This document shows positions 37,612-48,686 of a stretch of 64,000 nt of DNA, piece by piece. Position numbers and translations under genes: made by a program. Under the pieces are notes generated by a model. That model saw nothing but the letters and a program-made list of their open reading frames with translations, was not told the origin of the DNA and searched no databases. The stretch is from Photobacterium lipolyticum (lineage in GTDB: Bacteria; Pseudomonadota; Gammaproteobacteria; Enterobacterales; Vibrionaceae), in contig NZ_PYMC01000014.1 of NCBI RefSeq assembly GCF_003026475.1, positions 50,043 to 114,042 of the forward strand, read 5' to 3'. Positions within the stretch are counted from its first letter, which is position 1; each line of letters starts with the position of its first letter.

Positions 37612-39876
37612 ATGCTAAATAAAGAACTTGAAGCCAGCTTGAACGGTGCATTTGCACGTGCGAGAGAAAAGCGCCATGAGTTTATGACCGTCGAGCATTT
37701 ACTGTTGGCCTTACTAGAAAATGTCGCCGCTCAAGAAGCGCTGTTAGCGTGTCGCGCTGACCTAGATGTTTTACGGAAAGAGCTTGATTCATTCATCGAG
37801 CAGACCACACCTCTTATTCCTGTGGATGATGAGAGCCGTGAAACGCAACCAACACTAAGCTTCCAGCGTGTTCTGCAGCGCGCTGTGTTCCATGTTCAAT
37901 CATCTGGTCGCAGCGAAGTCACGGGTGCTAATGTCCTTGTTGCTATTTTCAGCGAGCAAGAATCTCATGCCGCTTATCTACTTAAGAAAAGTGATATTAG
38001 CCGTTTAGACGTGGTCAATTTCATTTCGCACGGTACCGTCAAGGACAGTGACAATGATGATTTGGGTGGCTCAGATGTCGGGGGGGATGAACCTCGCGCT
38101 GAACAAGGCTCAGAAGACAAGCTGGAAAACTTTGCAACTAACCTGAATCAACTAGCCCGTGCTGGTGGTATTGATCCGTTAATTGGCCGTGATAGCGAAC
38201 TTGAGCGTACCGTTCAGGTTCTGTGTCGCCGTCGAAAAAACAACCCATTACTGGTTGGTGAGGCCGGTGTCGGTAAAACCGCCATAGCTGAGGGGCTGGC
38301 ATGGCGTATTGTTGAAGGCCAGGTTCCTGAAATTATTAAAGACTGTGTCATCTATTCGTTAGATATTGGTTCTTTGCTGGCAGGAACGAAATATCGTGGT
38401 GACTTCGAGAAGCGCTTTAAAGGCATTTTGAAACAGCTTGAAAAAGAAGATCACGCCGTTCTGTTCATTGATGAAATTCATACTATCATTGGTGCGGGTG
38501 CCGCGTCTGGCGGTCAGGTAGACGCCGCCAATCTCATCAAGCCTTTACTGAGCAGCGGTAAAATACGCTGCATGGGGTCAACAACCTATCAGGAATACAG
38601 CAATATTTTTGAGAAAGAGCGTGCGTTGGCTCGTCGTTTCCAGAAGATCGATGTTATTGAGCCTACGATCGATGACACCACTAAAATCTTGATGGGCCTG
38701 AAGCCTAAATACGAAGCACACCACGATGTACGCTATACCAATAAAGCGATTCGTGCGGCGGTCGAATTGTCGGCGAAATACATCAATGAACGTCACCTGC
38801 CTGATAAGGCGATTGATGTGATAGATGAAGCCGGTGCCCGTTGTCGTCTTGCGCCTGCGAGTCGCCGTAAGAAAACAGTTAACGTCAGTGACATCGAAGC
38901 GATGATCGCTAAAATGGCACGTATTCCCGAAAAATCAGTGTCATCGAGTGACCGTGATGTCCTGAAGAATCTGGATGGTAAGCTGAAGATGCTGGTGTTT
39001 GGTCAGGATCCTGCTATTGATGCGCTGACTGAAGCGATCAAGTTAAGTCGTGCCGGTTTGGGGGCTGAGAATAAACCTGTCGGTTCATTCCTGTTTGCGG
39101 GCCCTACCGGGGTGGGTAAAACGGAAGTAACCGTTCAGCTGGCACGCACTTTAGGTATTGAGTTGCTTCGTTTTGATATGTCGGAATATATGGAGCGTCA
39201 TACCGTTAGCCGTTTGATTGGTGCGCCTCCTGGTTATGTCGGTTATGACCAAGGTGGGCTACTAACCGATGCCGTTATTAAGCAGCCGCACTCAGTCGTA
39301 TTGCTCGATGAAATTGAAAAAGCGCACCCTGATGTCTTTAACTTGCTACTTCAGATAATGGATAACGGTACATTAACTGATAATAACGGACGTAAAGCAG
39401 ATTTTCGTAATGTGATTTTTGTCATGACCACCAATGCCGGTGTGACGGAGACCGTACGTAAGTCGATTGGTTTGATTCAGCAAGATCACAGCCTTGATGC
39501 GATGTCGGAAATTAAGCGTGTGTTTACACCAGAATTCCGTAACCGATTAGATAGCATCATTTGGTTTAACAACCTTGATAAAGATGTTATTTCTCAAGTG
39601 GTCGATAAGTTCATTGTTGAGCTGCAAGCCCAACTCGATGCCCGTGGTGTTTCGATGGAAGTCTCTGATAGTGCTCGTGCCTGGCTGGCAGAGAAAGGGT
39701 ATGACAAGACCATGGGGGCACGTCCGATGGCCCGCCTCATTCAAGACCGTCTCAAGAAGCCTTTGGCAAATGAATTGTTGTTCGGTTGCCTGGTAAACGG
39801 CGGTTCGGTACGTGTTGATTATATTAATGGCGAACTCGATTTCCAATTCAATAGTGAAATGGAACCTGCGCATTAA
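37612..39876 (+). CDS. clpA: ClpA, ATPase subunit of the ClpAP protease
   Basis: Hexameric unfoldase feeding ClpP. 754 residues (E. coli 758). The N-terminal Clp domain (about 1-140) docks ClpS. AAA-1 has Walker A GEAGVGKT and Walker [13 protein letters not shown]-2 has GPTGVGKT and [11 protein letters not shown]. Pore loop [11 protein letters not shown] is intact. The ClpP-contact loop normally IGL is seen as SIGLIQQD. Ribosome-binding site GGGGAGG. A terminator follows. Confidence 0.97.
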   Translation: MLNKELEASLNGAFARAREKRHEFMTVEHLLLALLENVAAQEALLACRADLDVLRKELDSFIEQTTPLIPVDDESRETQPTLSFQRVLQRAVFHVQSSGRSEVTGANVLVAIFSEQESHAAYLLKKSDISRLDVVNFISHGTVKDSDNDDLGGSDVGGDEPRAEQGSEDKLENFATNLNQLARAGGIDPLIGRDSELERTVQVLCRRRKNNPLLVGEAGVGKTAIAEGLAWRIVEGQVPEIIKDCVIYSLDIGSLLAGTKYRGDFEKRFKGILKQLEKEDHAVLFIDEIHTIIGAGAASGGQVDAANLIKPLLSSGKIRCMGSTTYQEYSNIFEKERALARRFQKIDVIEPTIDDTTKILMGLKPKYEAHHDVRYTNKAIRAAVELSAKYINERHLPDKAIDVIDEAGARCRLAPASRRKKTVNVSDIEAMIAKMARIPEKSVSSSDRDVLKNLDGKLKMLVFGQDPAIDALTEAIKLSRAGLGAENKPVGSFLFAGPTGVGKTEVTVQLARTLGIELLRFDMSEYMERHTVSRLIGAPPGYVGYDQGGLLTDAVIKQPHSVVLLDEIEKAHPDVFNLLLQIMDNGTLTDNNGRKADFRNVIFVMTTNAGVTETVRKSIGLIQQDHSLDAMSEIKRVFTPEFRNRLDSIIWFNNLDKDVISQVVDKFIVELQAQLDARGVSMEVSDSARAWLAEKGYDKTMGARPMARLIQDRLKKPLANELLFGCLVNGGSVRVDYINGELDFQFNSEMEPAH

Positions 39877-39917
39877 GCATTGCTTTTACCAACAATTGTT
39901 TCCAACAATACAAACGA

Positions 39918-39944
39918 AATAACCGCCTGAAAGGCGGTTATTTT
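39918..39944 (+). terminator. Intrinsic terminator of clpSA
   Basis: ATAACCGCCT-GAA-AGGCGGTTAT followed by TTTT. Confidence 0.92.
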
Positions 39945-39990
39945 TATCTGCCGATGTGATTGGTATTAGGTGAATACATAACAACAGGCA

Positions 39991-40018
39991 AAATAAAACC
40001 CGGCAACTGGCCGGGCTT
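39991..40018 (-). terminator. Intrinsic terminator of infA
   Basis: Minus strand AAGCCCGGC, five-base loop, GCCGGGTTTTATTTT. Confidence 0.9.
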
Positions 40019-40046
40019 CATAGTATTCTTTAATCTTGTTTCAAGA

Positions 40047-40274
<228 letters not shown>

Positions 40275-40481
40275 TTAGGCTACCTGCCATTCTTCTGATC
40301 GGGCAGAATAATGCCTTTAAACTGTTTAAGTGTAAAGTTTAGGTCGCAATTCTACCCTTGCCAGTACTCTTTGTCAGCTTTTGTTACCGACTAAAGTTCA
40401 TTTTATCCTGATTTTATCGAAATACATCTGTTAGGTAACGGTTAAGCGTATCAATTTCAGTCATGATGACGATGTAACTGG

Positions 40482-41174
40482 CTACTCTTGCCATCGTCCC
40501 TGAATTAATTTTTGGTGTGGCTTAAATCTGATTTTGTAATTCATCGCCTTGCAGGCATCAATCTGATAACCGGGGTAGAGCCATTTTCGTCCTGTCTGCT
40601 GGCAGTATTGAATCTGAAATAATATACACAGAGTACCTAGTGAAAATGTGGAATCGGGCTCGAAAAAACTATATACCGCGCTTAAGGCATCAACAAACAC
40701 GTCAGTAACGGCAATGGCAATCAGGGTGTCGTCTTCATAGACGTGAAGAAAAAGAGTATCCATCCATTCTGCGGTACAGAAATCAAAGAACTGTTGTTTG
40801 TTCGCGGGATACATGGCGCCATCAGAATGACGTAAGCGGATGTACTTCTCATATAGCGTGAACCAGTTGTCATCTAACTTGGCTTTAAATTCCCAACGCA
40901 GTTTCTTCATCTGATTGAGCTGGCGCTTCTGACTTTTCGATGGTGTGAAATATTGGCAATCAACACGGATTGGGGTACAAGCCGTACATTGTTCGCACAT
41001 GGGTTTATAGACAGCACAGCCGCTGCGACGATAGCCAGAGGCTAATAGTACGCTGTAACCCTTGGGTGAAAGCCAGTGTTGATCCATCACCACTCCCAAT
41101 TGCTCTTGGTTGCCGGGTAAATAGTTACAATAAGAAAAGGGAGTTAAACCAATTCGTAAAGAGAGGTTATTCAT
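40482..41174 (-). CDS. bpt: Bpt, aspartate/glutamate leucyltransferase
   Basis: Transfers Leu from Leu-tRNA onto N-terminal Asp or Glu, making N-degrons for ClpS/ClpAP; first described in Vibrio vulnificus and absent from E. coli. 230 residues. N-terminal ATE region with cysteines CNYLPG, CAVYKPMCEQCTACTPIRVD; C-terminal part with RHSDGAMYP and YPGYQIDACKAMNYKIRFKP. It ends close to aat, which carries out the companion reaction on Lys/Arg termini, and is about 600 bases from clpA. Confidence 0.93.
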   Translation of the reverse strand: MNNLSLRIGLTPFSYCNYLPGNQEQLGVVMDQHWLSPKGYSVLLASGYRRSGCAVYKPMCEQCTACTPIRVDCQYFTPSKSQKRQLNQMKKLRWEFKAKLDDNWFTLYEKYIRLRHSDGAMYPANKQQFFDFCTAEWMDTLFLHVYEDDTLIAIAVTDVFVDALSAVYSFFEPDSTFSLGTLCILFQIQYCQQTGRKWLYPGYQIDACKAMNYKIRFKPHQKLIQGRWQE

Positions 41175-41182
41175 AGACGCCT

Positions 41183-41896
41183 TTATTCTGATGGGAGCAG
41201 TAACTCTTGTGCTGTGTAACAGCCTATTTTAAGTATTGCATCTCTATCCCGATGCAATTGTTGCATGAACGGACGACGTTTAATTTCGATAGCACCTAAT
41301 GATTCTAGATGGTCATTCATGATTTGGCAGTCGATTAAGGTACCGCCGTGCGCGGTGAAGTGGCGACAGAAAAACCATAGCGCGATCTTTGACGCATTGT
41401 CTGCCAGCGAGAACATCGATTCACCACAGAAGATTGTCCCGATTTGTAAGCCATACAGGCCTCCGACCAGCTTGCCCTGATCCCATACTTCGACTGAGTG
41501 GCAATAGCCGAGATTATGCATGACTTGATAAGCTTGTATCATACTGGTCGTTATCCAGGTGGCGTCCGGGCCTCGACTGGAGGCACATTGACGGATCACT
41601 TCATGACAGGCTTTATTCAGCGTGATTTGGTATCCTGACTTACGGTAAAATTTACGCAGGCTTTTGCTCGGTCTAAACTTGTCGGGGAGAAAGATCGCCC
41701 TGGGAGCAGGGCTCCACCATAAAATAGGCTCGCCATCAGAATACCAGGGGAAGATCCCTTGTCGATAAGCAGAAACCAAACGTTCAGGTCTTAAGTCTCC
41801 GCCGAAAGCCAGTAAGCCATTGGGATCGTCGAGTGCGGTTTCCGGGTTAGGGAAATGCGTATCAACCGGGTCTAATTCCGGCAGGTAAATAGCCAT
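41183..41896 (-). CDS. aat: Aat, leucyl/phenylalanyl-tRNA-protein transferase
   Basis: Adds Leu or Phe to N-terminal Lys or Arg, creating ClpS substrates. 237 residues. Family blocks: FPNPETALDDPNGLLAFGGD, RLVSAYRQGIFPWY, WWSPAPRAIF, GYCHSVEVWDQGKLVGGLYG (active-site region) and FCGESMFSLADNASKIAL. It is 8 bases upstream of bpt, so the two transferases form one operon. Confidence 0.97.
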   Translation of the reverse strand: MAIYLPELDPVDTHFPNPETALDDPNGLLAFGGDLRPERLVSAYRQGIFPWYSDGEPILWWSPAPRAIFLPDKFRPSKSLRKFYRKSGYQITLNKACHEVIRQCASSRGPDATWITTSMIQAYQVMHNLGYCHSVEVWDQGKLVGGLYGLQIGTIFCGESMFSLADNASKIALWFFCRHFTAHGGTLIDCQIMNDHLESLGAIEIKRRPFMQQLHRDRDAILKIGCYTAQELLLPSE

Positions 41897-41946
41897 AGAA
41901 ACTCAATTTTTTCAGTTTAGTATTAGGGCCTGTGGAGAAATTATAT

Positions 41947-42405
41947 ATGAGAACGTTGTTAATGTTACTGTTATTGCTGCCACTTACTTTAACGGCAGCA
42001 CCATACAACCGTAATGAAGCCCGGACTGTTAACAAGATTGTCTTCGGCCAAGTTGATACTGTTCGCTATATCACCCAGCAAGAAGTGATTAACTCTCGGC
42101 ACAATGGCTGGGAAACCTTATTAGGTGGCGTTGTGGGAGGCTTGATTGGTAATCAGTTTGGCGGAGGTACAGGCCGTGAGGTCGCAACTGCTGTCGGTGT
42201 CGTGGCCGGAGCCAGCATTGCGCATAATCGCCAGCCTGGTCAAACAGTAGTTGAATATCGCCTGGTGGAAATACTGATTAAAACCGATGACGGTAAATTG
42301 ATTGATGTCATTCAGGATGTCGACCAGAGTATGATTTTTGGCCGGGGTGATAATGTGCGTATTCTCTATTTCAATGAGGGAGTACGGGTGGATAAGGTTT
42401 TTTAA
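41947..42405 (+). CDS. Glycine-zipper 2TM-domain envelope protein
   Basis: 152 residues with a cleavable signal peptide (MRTLLMLLLLLPLTLTAAP). The central segment GGVVGGLIGNQFGGGTGREVATAVGVVAGASI is a glycine-zipper 2TM domain (key part GGVVGGLIGNQFGGGTGREV), as in SlyB/17-kDa surface antigen relatives, which insert in or associate with the outer membrane. No lipobox cysteine, unlike SlyB. The ATG is preferred to a GTG five codons upstream because the signal peptide then starts correctly. Monocistronic, divergent from aat. Confidence 0.8.
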   Translation: MRTLLMLLLLLPLTLTAAPYNRNEARTVNKIVFGQVDTVRYITQQEVINSRHNGWETLLGGVVGGLIGNQFGGGTGREVATAVGVVAGASIAHNRQPGQTVVEYRLVEILIKTDDGKLIDVIQDVDQSMIFGRGDNVRILYFNEGVRVDKVF

Positions 42406-42443
42406 GAGCGGTTCGATGGCCCTGAGGACCTAAGGATAAACAG

Positions 42444-42612
42444 TTTCGAGTAATCAGGTTCGAGTTTCGAGAAAGAGCCACAGCTTGACTCCCAACTATG
42501 GCTCGGAGAGCCTGCTTGCAGGACCGCAGGACTTATACAACATAATAAAAACGAGGAACTCTCATTCCTCGCTGCATTCTTTTCTCGACTCTCGACTCTC
42601 GACTCTCGACTC
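42444..42612. repeat. Intergenic element bounded by oppositely oriented heptamer repeats
   Basis: Left edge: four 7-base units TTCGAGT, AATCAGG, TTCGAGT, TTCGAGA (42445-42472). Right edge: four perfect copies of TCTCGAC (42583-42610), whose complement is GTCGAGA. The two edges therefore face each other, with about 110 bases (including the cydC terminator) between. The right array ends four bases from the cydC stop codon. Confidence 0.75.
42541..42572 (-). terminator. Intrinsic terminator of cydDC
   Basis: Minus strand CGAGGAA, six-base loop, TTCCTCG then TTTTTATTAT. Confidence 0.85.
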
Positions 42613-42613
42613 T

Positions 42614-44335
42614 TTAAATACGTTGCCACAATTCTGAATAACGGCCGTTAGCAGCCAGTAGTTCTTTGTGCTTCCCGTGTTCAATGATTTCGCCTTCATC
42701 CATCAGGCAAATCTGATCCATCTGTTCCAGACCGACCAAGCGGTGGGTGATAAACAGAACGGTTTTGTCTTTGGCATGTTCCAGTAACAGGTTCAGGATC
42801 TGCTGCTCGGTACGGCGATCCAGCCCTTCTGTCGGTTCATCGAGCAGCAGGATCGGTGCATCGTGTAACAGCGCACGGGCAATACCTAAGCGACGACGTT
42901 CACCACCAGAGATCTGCCTCCCCCCCTCACCAAGCCAGGTATCTAATCCCTTACCGTCAAGCAGCGCTTGCAGGCCGACGCTATTCAGTGCTGCCACAAA
43001 CTCTTCGTCGGTACCTTCCGGTTTTGCCAGTATCAGGTTTTCACGCAATGAGCCGTTAAACACGTCAACGCGCTGGCTGACGACGGTCACAGCTTTACGG
43101 AGTGAGTCTTCGTGCCATTCAGCCAGTGCCACATCATCAATACGGATTTGGCCCTGTTGCGGATCCCAGTTTCGGGTCAGAAGCTGAAGCAGGGTAGATT
43201 TACCGCAACCTGTACGGCCAAGCAGTGCCAGCTTCTCACCTTGCTTAAGGCTGACGGACACATTGCTCAGTACGGGTTGGTCACTGCCGTAATAGGTATA
43301 GCCGATGTTATCGATAGTGATATCACCCTTCACTGTAGCCTGATGACCGTTCGGATCAAATGGCGTGTCCGGTGTGGCTTCGATGATTTCGTTCAGGCGA
43401 CGAGCCGATGTCAGCGTCTGTCCCAGATATTGGAAGGCACCCGCAACAGGCATCATCAGCTCAAAGCTGGCCATCGTGGCAAAGGCAACCATGGCGACGA
43501 AAGGATCGGGGGCTGCACCCCCGACACCATCGGCGGCGATCCAGATAATCAGTACCAGAGTCCAGCCCGTTGCTGCCAGCAGAATGGCATTGGCTAATCC
43601 GGTCAGGCTGGCCATCTGGCGTTGCGCTGTCAGCAATGACTGCTGTTCATCTTCTGCCTGTTTTCGGTAACGCTCTTCGGCATTGAACAACAATAATTCT
43701 GCGTGTCCCTGTAACCAATCCAGCAGCTTAATGCGATAGTTGGCTTTGGCATAGGTTAGCGCTGCACCGTTGGATTTACCTAAGCGGTAGAAAATCACAG
43801 GCAGGGCTAACATCAATGCCAGCAGGATAGCCCCTAGTGTCAGGCCGATCGTTAAATCAAACCAGGCCAGAAAGCCGGTAATAGTAAGCAGGCCAATAAT
43901 GCCGATAGTCAGCGGGCTGATCAGGCGCAGGTAGACGTGATCCATCGCATCGACATCCGCCACCAGACGGTTTAGCAAGTCGGCATCTCGTAAGTTAGCC
44001 TGGCGGCCCGGAATTAAGGGTATCAGCTTTTTGAAAAAGAACAGACGTAGATCGGCCAGTAATTTAAAGGTGGCATTATGGCTGACCACGCGCTCGCCCC
44101 AGCGGCCTGCGGTACGGGCAATTGAAAACCCGCGAACACCGGCTCCGGGCAGCATGTAGTTGAACGTTTCACGGGCAATGGTTAAGCCTGCAACGGCAGA
44201 AGCGGAAATAAACCAGCCGGAAAGGGTTAACAGGCTCATTGCCGCAAGCAGGGTCGCCAGACCTAATAGCATGCCCAGCGTCAGGCCGAACCAGTGTTTG
44301 CGGTAGAGCTTCAGGTAAGGGATTAAATCACGCAT
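42614..44335 (-). CDS. cydC: CydC, thiol reductant ABC exporter subunit
   Basis: Half of the CydDC heterodimer that exports glutathione/cysteine to the periplasm and is needed to assemble cytochrome bd oxidase. 573 residues, exactly as in E. coli, with six N-terminal helices and a C-terminal ATPase: Walker A GRTGCGKST, signature ISGGERRRLGIARA, Walker B ILLLDEPTEGLD, and the switch His in FITHRL. The start MRDLIPYLKLYRKHW overlaps the cydD stop (ATGCGTGA). Confidence 0.95.
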   Translation of the reverse strand: MRDLIPYLKLYRKHWFGLTLGMLLGLATLLAAMSLLTLSGWFISASAVAGLTIARETFNYMLPGAGVRGFSIARTAGRWGERVVSHNATFKLLADLRLFFFKKLIPLIPGRQANLRDADLLNRLVADVDAMDHVYLRLISPLTIGIIGLLTITGFLAWFDLTIGLTLGAILLALMLALPVIFYRLGKSNGAALTYAKANYRIKLLDWLQGHAELLLFNAEERYRKQAEDEQQSLLTAQRQMASLTGLANAILLAATGWTLVLIIWIAADGVGGAAPDPFVAMVAFATMASFELMMPVAGAFQYLGQTLTSARRLNEIIEATPDTPFDPNGHQATVKGDITIDNIGYTYYGSDQPVLSNVSVSLKQGEKLALLGRTGCGKSTLLQLLTRNWDPQQGQIRIDDVALAEWHEDSLRKAVTVVSQRVDVFNGSLRENLILAKPEGTDEEFVAALNSVGLQALLDGKGLDTWLGEGGRQISGGERRRLGIARALLHDAPILLLDEPTEGLDRRTEQQILNLLLEHAKDKTVLFITHRLVGLEQMDQICLMDEGEIIEHGKHKELLAANGRYSELWQRI

Positions 44336-46100
44336 TGAGATCCCTCTTATCGGTATGGGAAAGCATGTCGGCGAGTAAACCTTCATGACTAATTTGATCG
44401 AAATGACCGTTCTGAACCAGCTTACCGTCTTCTAATACCAGAACACGGTCAATGGTCGATAACTGATCTAGGCGGTGGCTGACCATTAAAGTTGTTTGGC
44501 CTTGTACGGCTTGACTCAGGCTTTTCAGCACCAGTTTTTCACTGTTAGCATCAAGACTGGCGGTGGGTTCATCTAATACCCAAAATGCACCGCCTTGCAG
44601 CATGGCCCGGGCAACAGCGATACGTTGTGCCTGACCCACAGATAAGCCTCCGGAGCGATCGCCGACCTGGTGTTGGTAACCCTTTTCGAGACGGCTGATA
44701 AACTCGTCTGCATAGGCCTGTTTAGCTACCAGGCTAACGTGATCATCGGTTGCCAGCGTGTTCCCTAGGGTGATGTTGTCATGGATACTGCCGTGAACGA
44801 GCAGCGGGTTTTGTCCCACCCAGCTAATCGCCTGACGCCACTCGCTGTGATCCAGCTCTTTCAGTTCGATGCCGTTAATTTTCAGGCTGCCGCGATAAGG
44901 GAGGAAACCGAGCAGGGCATTAAGCAGGCTGGTCTTACCCGCGCCGCTAGGTCCAACCAGAGCAACCTGTTCGCGGGCCTGAATATCGAAGCTTAACGGG
45001 CCTGCCAGTACCTGACCCTGAGGGCTTAGTACTTCCAGATCGCTCACATTGATCTCTATGGTTTCCGGTGACGGCAGTTCTTGGTCACCAGCAGCCATTT
45101 CGTCGGCTTCAACGTTAAGAAACTCAACGATCGATTCTGCCGCACCGATAGCCTGGGCCTTAGCGTGGTAGAAGGTTCCCAGATCTCGGAGAGGCTGGTA
45201 GAACTCAGGGGCCAGCACGAGAACGAAAAGGCCGGTAAACAGCGAGATCGGTACACCATAGTGGCCGAAATTTAATTCGCCGATAAACGAGAAACCAAAG
45301 TAAACGGCAACGATAGCGACCGAAATGGCGGAGAAAAATTCCAGTACCGCAGATGACAGGAAGGCGAGACGCAATACTTCCATGGTGCGTTTACGTAACA
45401 CATGCGAGGCAGCATGAAGGTTTTCTGCTTCAGCATCTGCACGGTTAAATAAACGAAGGGTAGATAGCCCTTGCAAACGGTCGTAAAAGTGGCCAGAAAG
45501 GCGCTGTAATGCTTTAAAGTTGCGTCGGTTTGCATCTGCTGCCCCTAAACCGACTAATGCCATAAACATTGGTACAAGCGGAGCTGTGACTAAAAAAATC
45601 AAGCCTGCTGCCCAGTTAATCGGGAAGACTGTCACCAGGATGACGACAGGAACCAGTACCGCAATCGACATCTGGGGGAGGTAGCGAGCAAAAAAGTCTT
45701 GCATCTCTTCGACTTGCTCAAGGACCAAACTCGCCCAGGCACCGGCTGGTTTGCCTTTGATGTAAGCCGGACCTAAGCTGTGCAGACGGTTTAAGATCAG
45801 CTGACGGATATGGAGGCGAATTTGTTCACCGCAGCGGTAGCCGAAAATTTCCCGTCCCCAGCTGCATGCAGCACGTAAGCCTACAATGGCGATCAGGCCG
45901 ATAAACTGATCGACGAGTTCATACTTGTCGGTGTGTTCAATGATCAGTTGGTGGAGAATATTCGCTAATAGCGCAGCTTGGCCGACTAAGAGCAACCCTG
46001 AAAGGAAACCAAGCCCGACACTCAGCATAAGCCAGCGTTTGGCTAACTTGCTTTGTGACTTTAACCATTGGGTTAAATCACGTTGTAATTGTTTATCCAT
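44328..46100 (-). CDS. cydD: CydD, thiol reductant ABC exporter subunit
   Basis: Partner of CydC; 590 residues (E. coli 588). Six membrane helices (first at about 23-48), then an ATPase domain: Walker A GPSGAGKTS, signature LSVGQAQRIAVARA, Walker B FWVLDEPTASLD and MVSHRLDQL. The signature begins LSVGQ rather than LSGGQ, which I recall as the CydD norm. Stop overlaps the cydC start by 8 bases. Confidence 0.95.
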   Translation of the reverse strand: MDKQLQRDLTQWLKSQSKLAKRWLMLSVGLGFLSGLLLVGQAALLANILHQLIIEHTDKYELVDQFIGLIAIVGLRAACSWGREIFGYRCGEQIRLHIRQLILNRLHSLGPAYIKGKPAGAWASLVLEQVEEMQDFFARYLPQMSIAVLVPVVILVTVFPINWAAGLIFLVTAPLVPMFMALVGLGAADANRRNFKALQRLSGHFYDRLQGLSTLRLFNRADAEAENLHAASHVLRKRTMEVLRLAFLSSAVLEFFSAISVAIVAVYFGFSFIGELNFGHYGVPISLFTGLFVLVLAPEFYQPLRDLGTFYHAKAQAIGAAESIVEFLNVEADEMAAGDQELPSPETIEINVSDLEVLSPQGQVLAGPLSFDIQAREQVALVGPSGAGKTSLLNALLGFLPYRGSLKINGIELKELDHSEWRQAISWVGQNPLLVHGSIHDNITLGNTLATDDHVSLVAKQAYADEFISRLEKGYQHQVGDRSGGLSVGQAQRIAVARAMLQGGAFWVLDEPTASLDANSEKLVLKSLSQAVQGQTTLMVSHRLDQLSTIDRVLVLEDGKLVQNGHFDQISHEGLLADMLSHTDKRDLNA

Positions 46101-46166
46101 AAAAAGGTATCGTTGTTAAACGGTGCGCTGCAGTATGCAGGCAGGTGTTGAGCAGACTGAAAAGAT

Positions 46167-46193
46167 CTGGCCGTTATTAACCATAACGGCCAG
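46167..46193 (-). terminator. Hairpin after trxB
   Basis: Perfect 11-bp stem CTGGCCGTTAT / ATAACGGCCAG with a five-base loop, immediately downstream of trxB on the minus strand; the following ATCTTTTC is a weak U-tract. Confidence 0.7.
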
Positions 46194-46201
46194 AAATATG
46201 A

Positions 46202-47194
<993 letters not shown>

Positions 47195-47299
47195 TTAAGT
47201 GAGTGATTGTAGGTAAATTGGGGGCGTAAAGAAAGCGCGTCATTGTGCCAGATCAAATACAGTCCAAAAGAGAGCGTAAAAAGGAGGGGGATCAATAGA

Positions 47300-47337
47300 G
47301 TAAAAAGGAAAACTTGTAGGAAGATTTCCTCTTTTTC
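47300..47337 (-). terminator. Possible terminator of ald
   Basis: Minus strand AAAGAGGAAA, a loop of about 12 bases, TTTTCCTTTTT. The stem is imperfect and A-T-rich, so only moderately convincing. Confidence 0.45.
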
Positions 47338-47339
47338 TC

Positions 47340-47377
47340 TATACCCAAATCCTGCATCTTGAGGTAACTTGGATATA
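47340..47377. repeat. Dispersed intergenic repeat, copy 2
   Basis: Contains CCAAATCCTGCATCTTGAGG and continues TAACTTGGATATA; it aligns with copy 1 before uvrB (26 of 33 positions). The outer ends TATACCCAA and TTGGATATA form an imperfect inverted repeat, so the element can fold. Confidence 0.6.
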
Positions 47378-47407
47378 CATTACGTTTTCAGCGATATGAT
47401 CGGCCGA

Positions 47408-48529
47408 TCAATGCATACTGAGCGCAACGGTGGGATCGGTGAAGTGGAGGTCGAAGGCATCCGCCACTTCTTTACAAGTCACTTTACCGTACATGATGTT
47501 CATGCCATTTAAGAAGCCTTCATCCTCTAACAACGCTTTCTTATATCCCTTGTTTGCCAAGTTGAGCACATAGGGCAGGGTGGCATTGTTTAACGCGAAC
47601 GTTGACGTACGGGCAACGGCGCCGGGCATATTGGCAACACAATAATGGACGACATCATCAATAATATAGGTCGGTTCGGAATGTGTCGTCGGGCGAGAGG
47701 TCTCAAAGCAGCCGCCTTGGTCGATAGCAACATCAACCAGCGCAGAGCCCTGCTTCATGATTTTGACATGTTCTGCAGTAATCAGTTTGGGCGCAGCAGC
47801 GCCGGGGATCAGTACCGCTCCGATAATCAAATCGGCATCGACAACCAGATTATTGATGGCTTCTCCGGTTGAATAGATGACTTTTGCCCGGCCTTGAAAT
47901 TCAGCATCTAATGCCCGAAGTGTATGTATGTTCCGGTCGAGAATCGTTACGTCAGCCCGCATACCTAAAGCGATACGCGCAGCATTCGAGCCAACGACAC
48001 CACCCCCTAAAATGACGACTTTTGCAGGCTCGACCCCCGGTACGCCACTTAACAATAGTCCGCGTCCGCCCCGCGAATTTTCCAGTGTCTGGGCTCCTGC
48101 CTGAACAGACATTCGTCCTGCAACTTCAGACATTGGCGCTAAAAGTGGTAATGTACCCTTATTATCTGTTACCGTTTCATAAGCAATACAGACAGCTTTA
48201 CTCTTTATCAGGTCTTTTGTTTGTGGAAGATCTGGTGCAAGATGGAGATAGGTGAATAAAATCTGTCCTTCGTGGAGCATAGTTCTTTCTACTGCCTGAG
48301 GCTCTTTTACTTTGACAATCATCTCTGATCTGGTAAAAACTTCTTTGGCGCTAGAAATAATGAAAGCACCTGCAGCTTGGTAGTCAGCATCGCTGAGGCC
48401 AATACCAGCTCCGGCATTGGTTTCGACGAGGACTTGGTGGTTGAGTAAGACAAGCTCACGAACGCTCGCTGGGATCAGACCTACGCGGTACTCATGGTCT
48501 TTGATTTCTTTGGGTACACCAATGATCAT
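47408..48529 (-). CDS. ald: Ald, alanine dehydrogenase
   Basis: NAD-dependent interconversion of L-alanine and pyruvate plus ammonia. 373 residues. The N-terminal MIIGVPKEIKDHEYRVGLIP carries the pyruvate-binding Arg; His in FTYLHLAPD and Lys in VKVKEPQ complete the substrate site; NAD motif VVILGGGVVGSNAARIALGM at about 170-190; DVAIDQGGCFETSRPTTH follows. It is divergent from lrp, and alanine-responsive Lrp control is plausible but inferred from position. Confidence 0.96.
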   Translation of the reverse strand: MIIGVPKEIKDHEYRVGLIPASVRELVLLNHQVLVETNAGAGIGLSDADYQAAGAFIISSAKEVFTRSEMIVKVKEPQAVERTMLHEGQILFTYLHLAPDLPQTKDLIKSKAVCIAYETVTDNKGTLPLLAPMSEVAGRMSVQAGAQTLENSRGGRGLLLSGVPGVEPAKVVILGGGVVGSNAARIALGMRADVTILDRNIHTLRALDAEFQGRAKVIYSTGEAINNLVVDADLIIGAVLIPGAAAPKLITAEHVKIMKQGSALVDVAIDQGGCFETSRPTTHSEPTYIIDDVVHYCVANMPGAVARTSTFALNNATLPYVLNLANKGYKKALLEDEGFLNGMNIMYGKVTCKEVADAFDLHFTDPTVALSMH

Positions 48530-48604
48530 CCTGCTTCTCCCTTGGCATCATAGTGTTATTTGCTATTGGCAAGGTTGTTAATGCGGATCTAATGGCAGTA
48601 TAGT

Positions 48605-48633
48605 TTGACTATTAGAGTATTTGATTCTAAATA
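48605..48633 (+). promoter_or_regulatory. Candidate lrp promoter
   Basis: TTGACT, 17 bases, TAAATA, ending 53 bases upstream of the lrp ATG. Confidence 0.42.
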
Positions 48634-48686
48634 TTGGAAAGTTGTAGTATATTTTTTTGCAAGGAAGTAAGAAGGTGGAATAAAAA

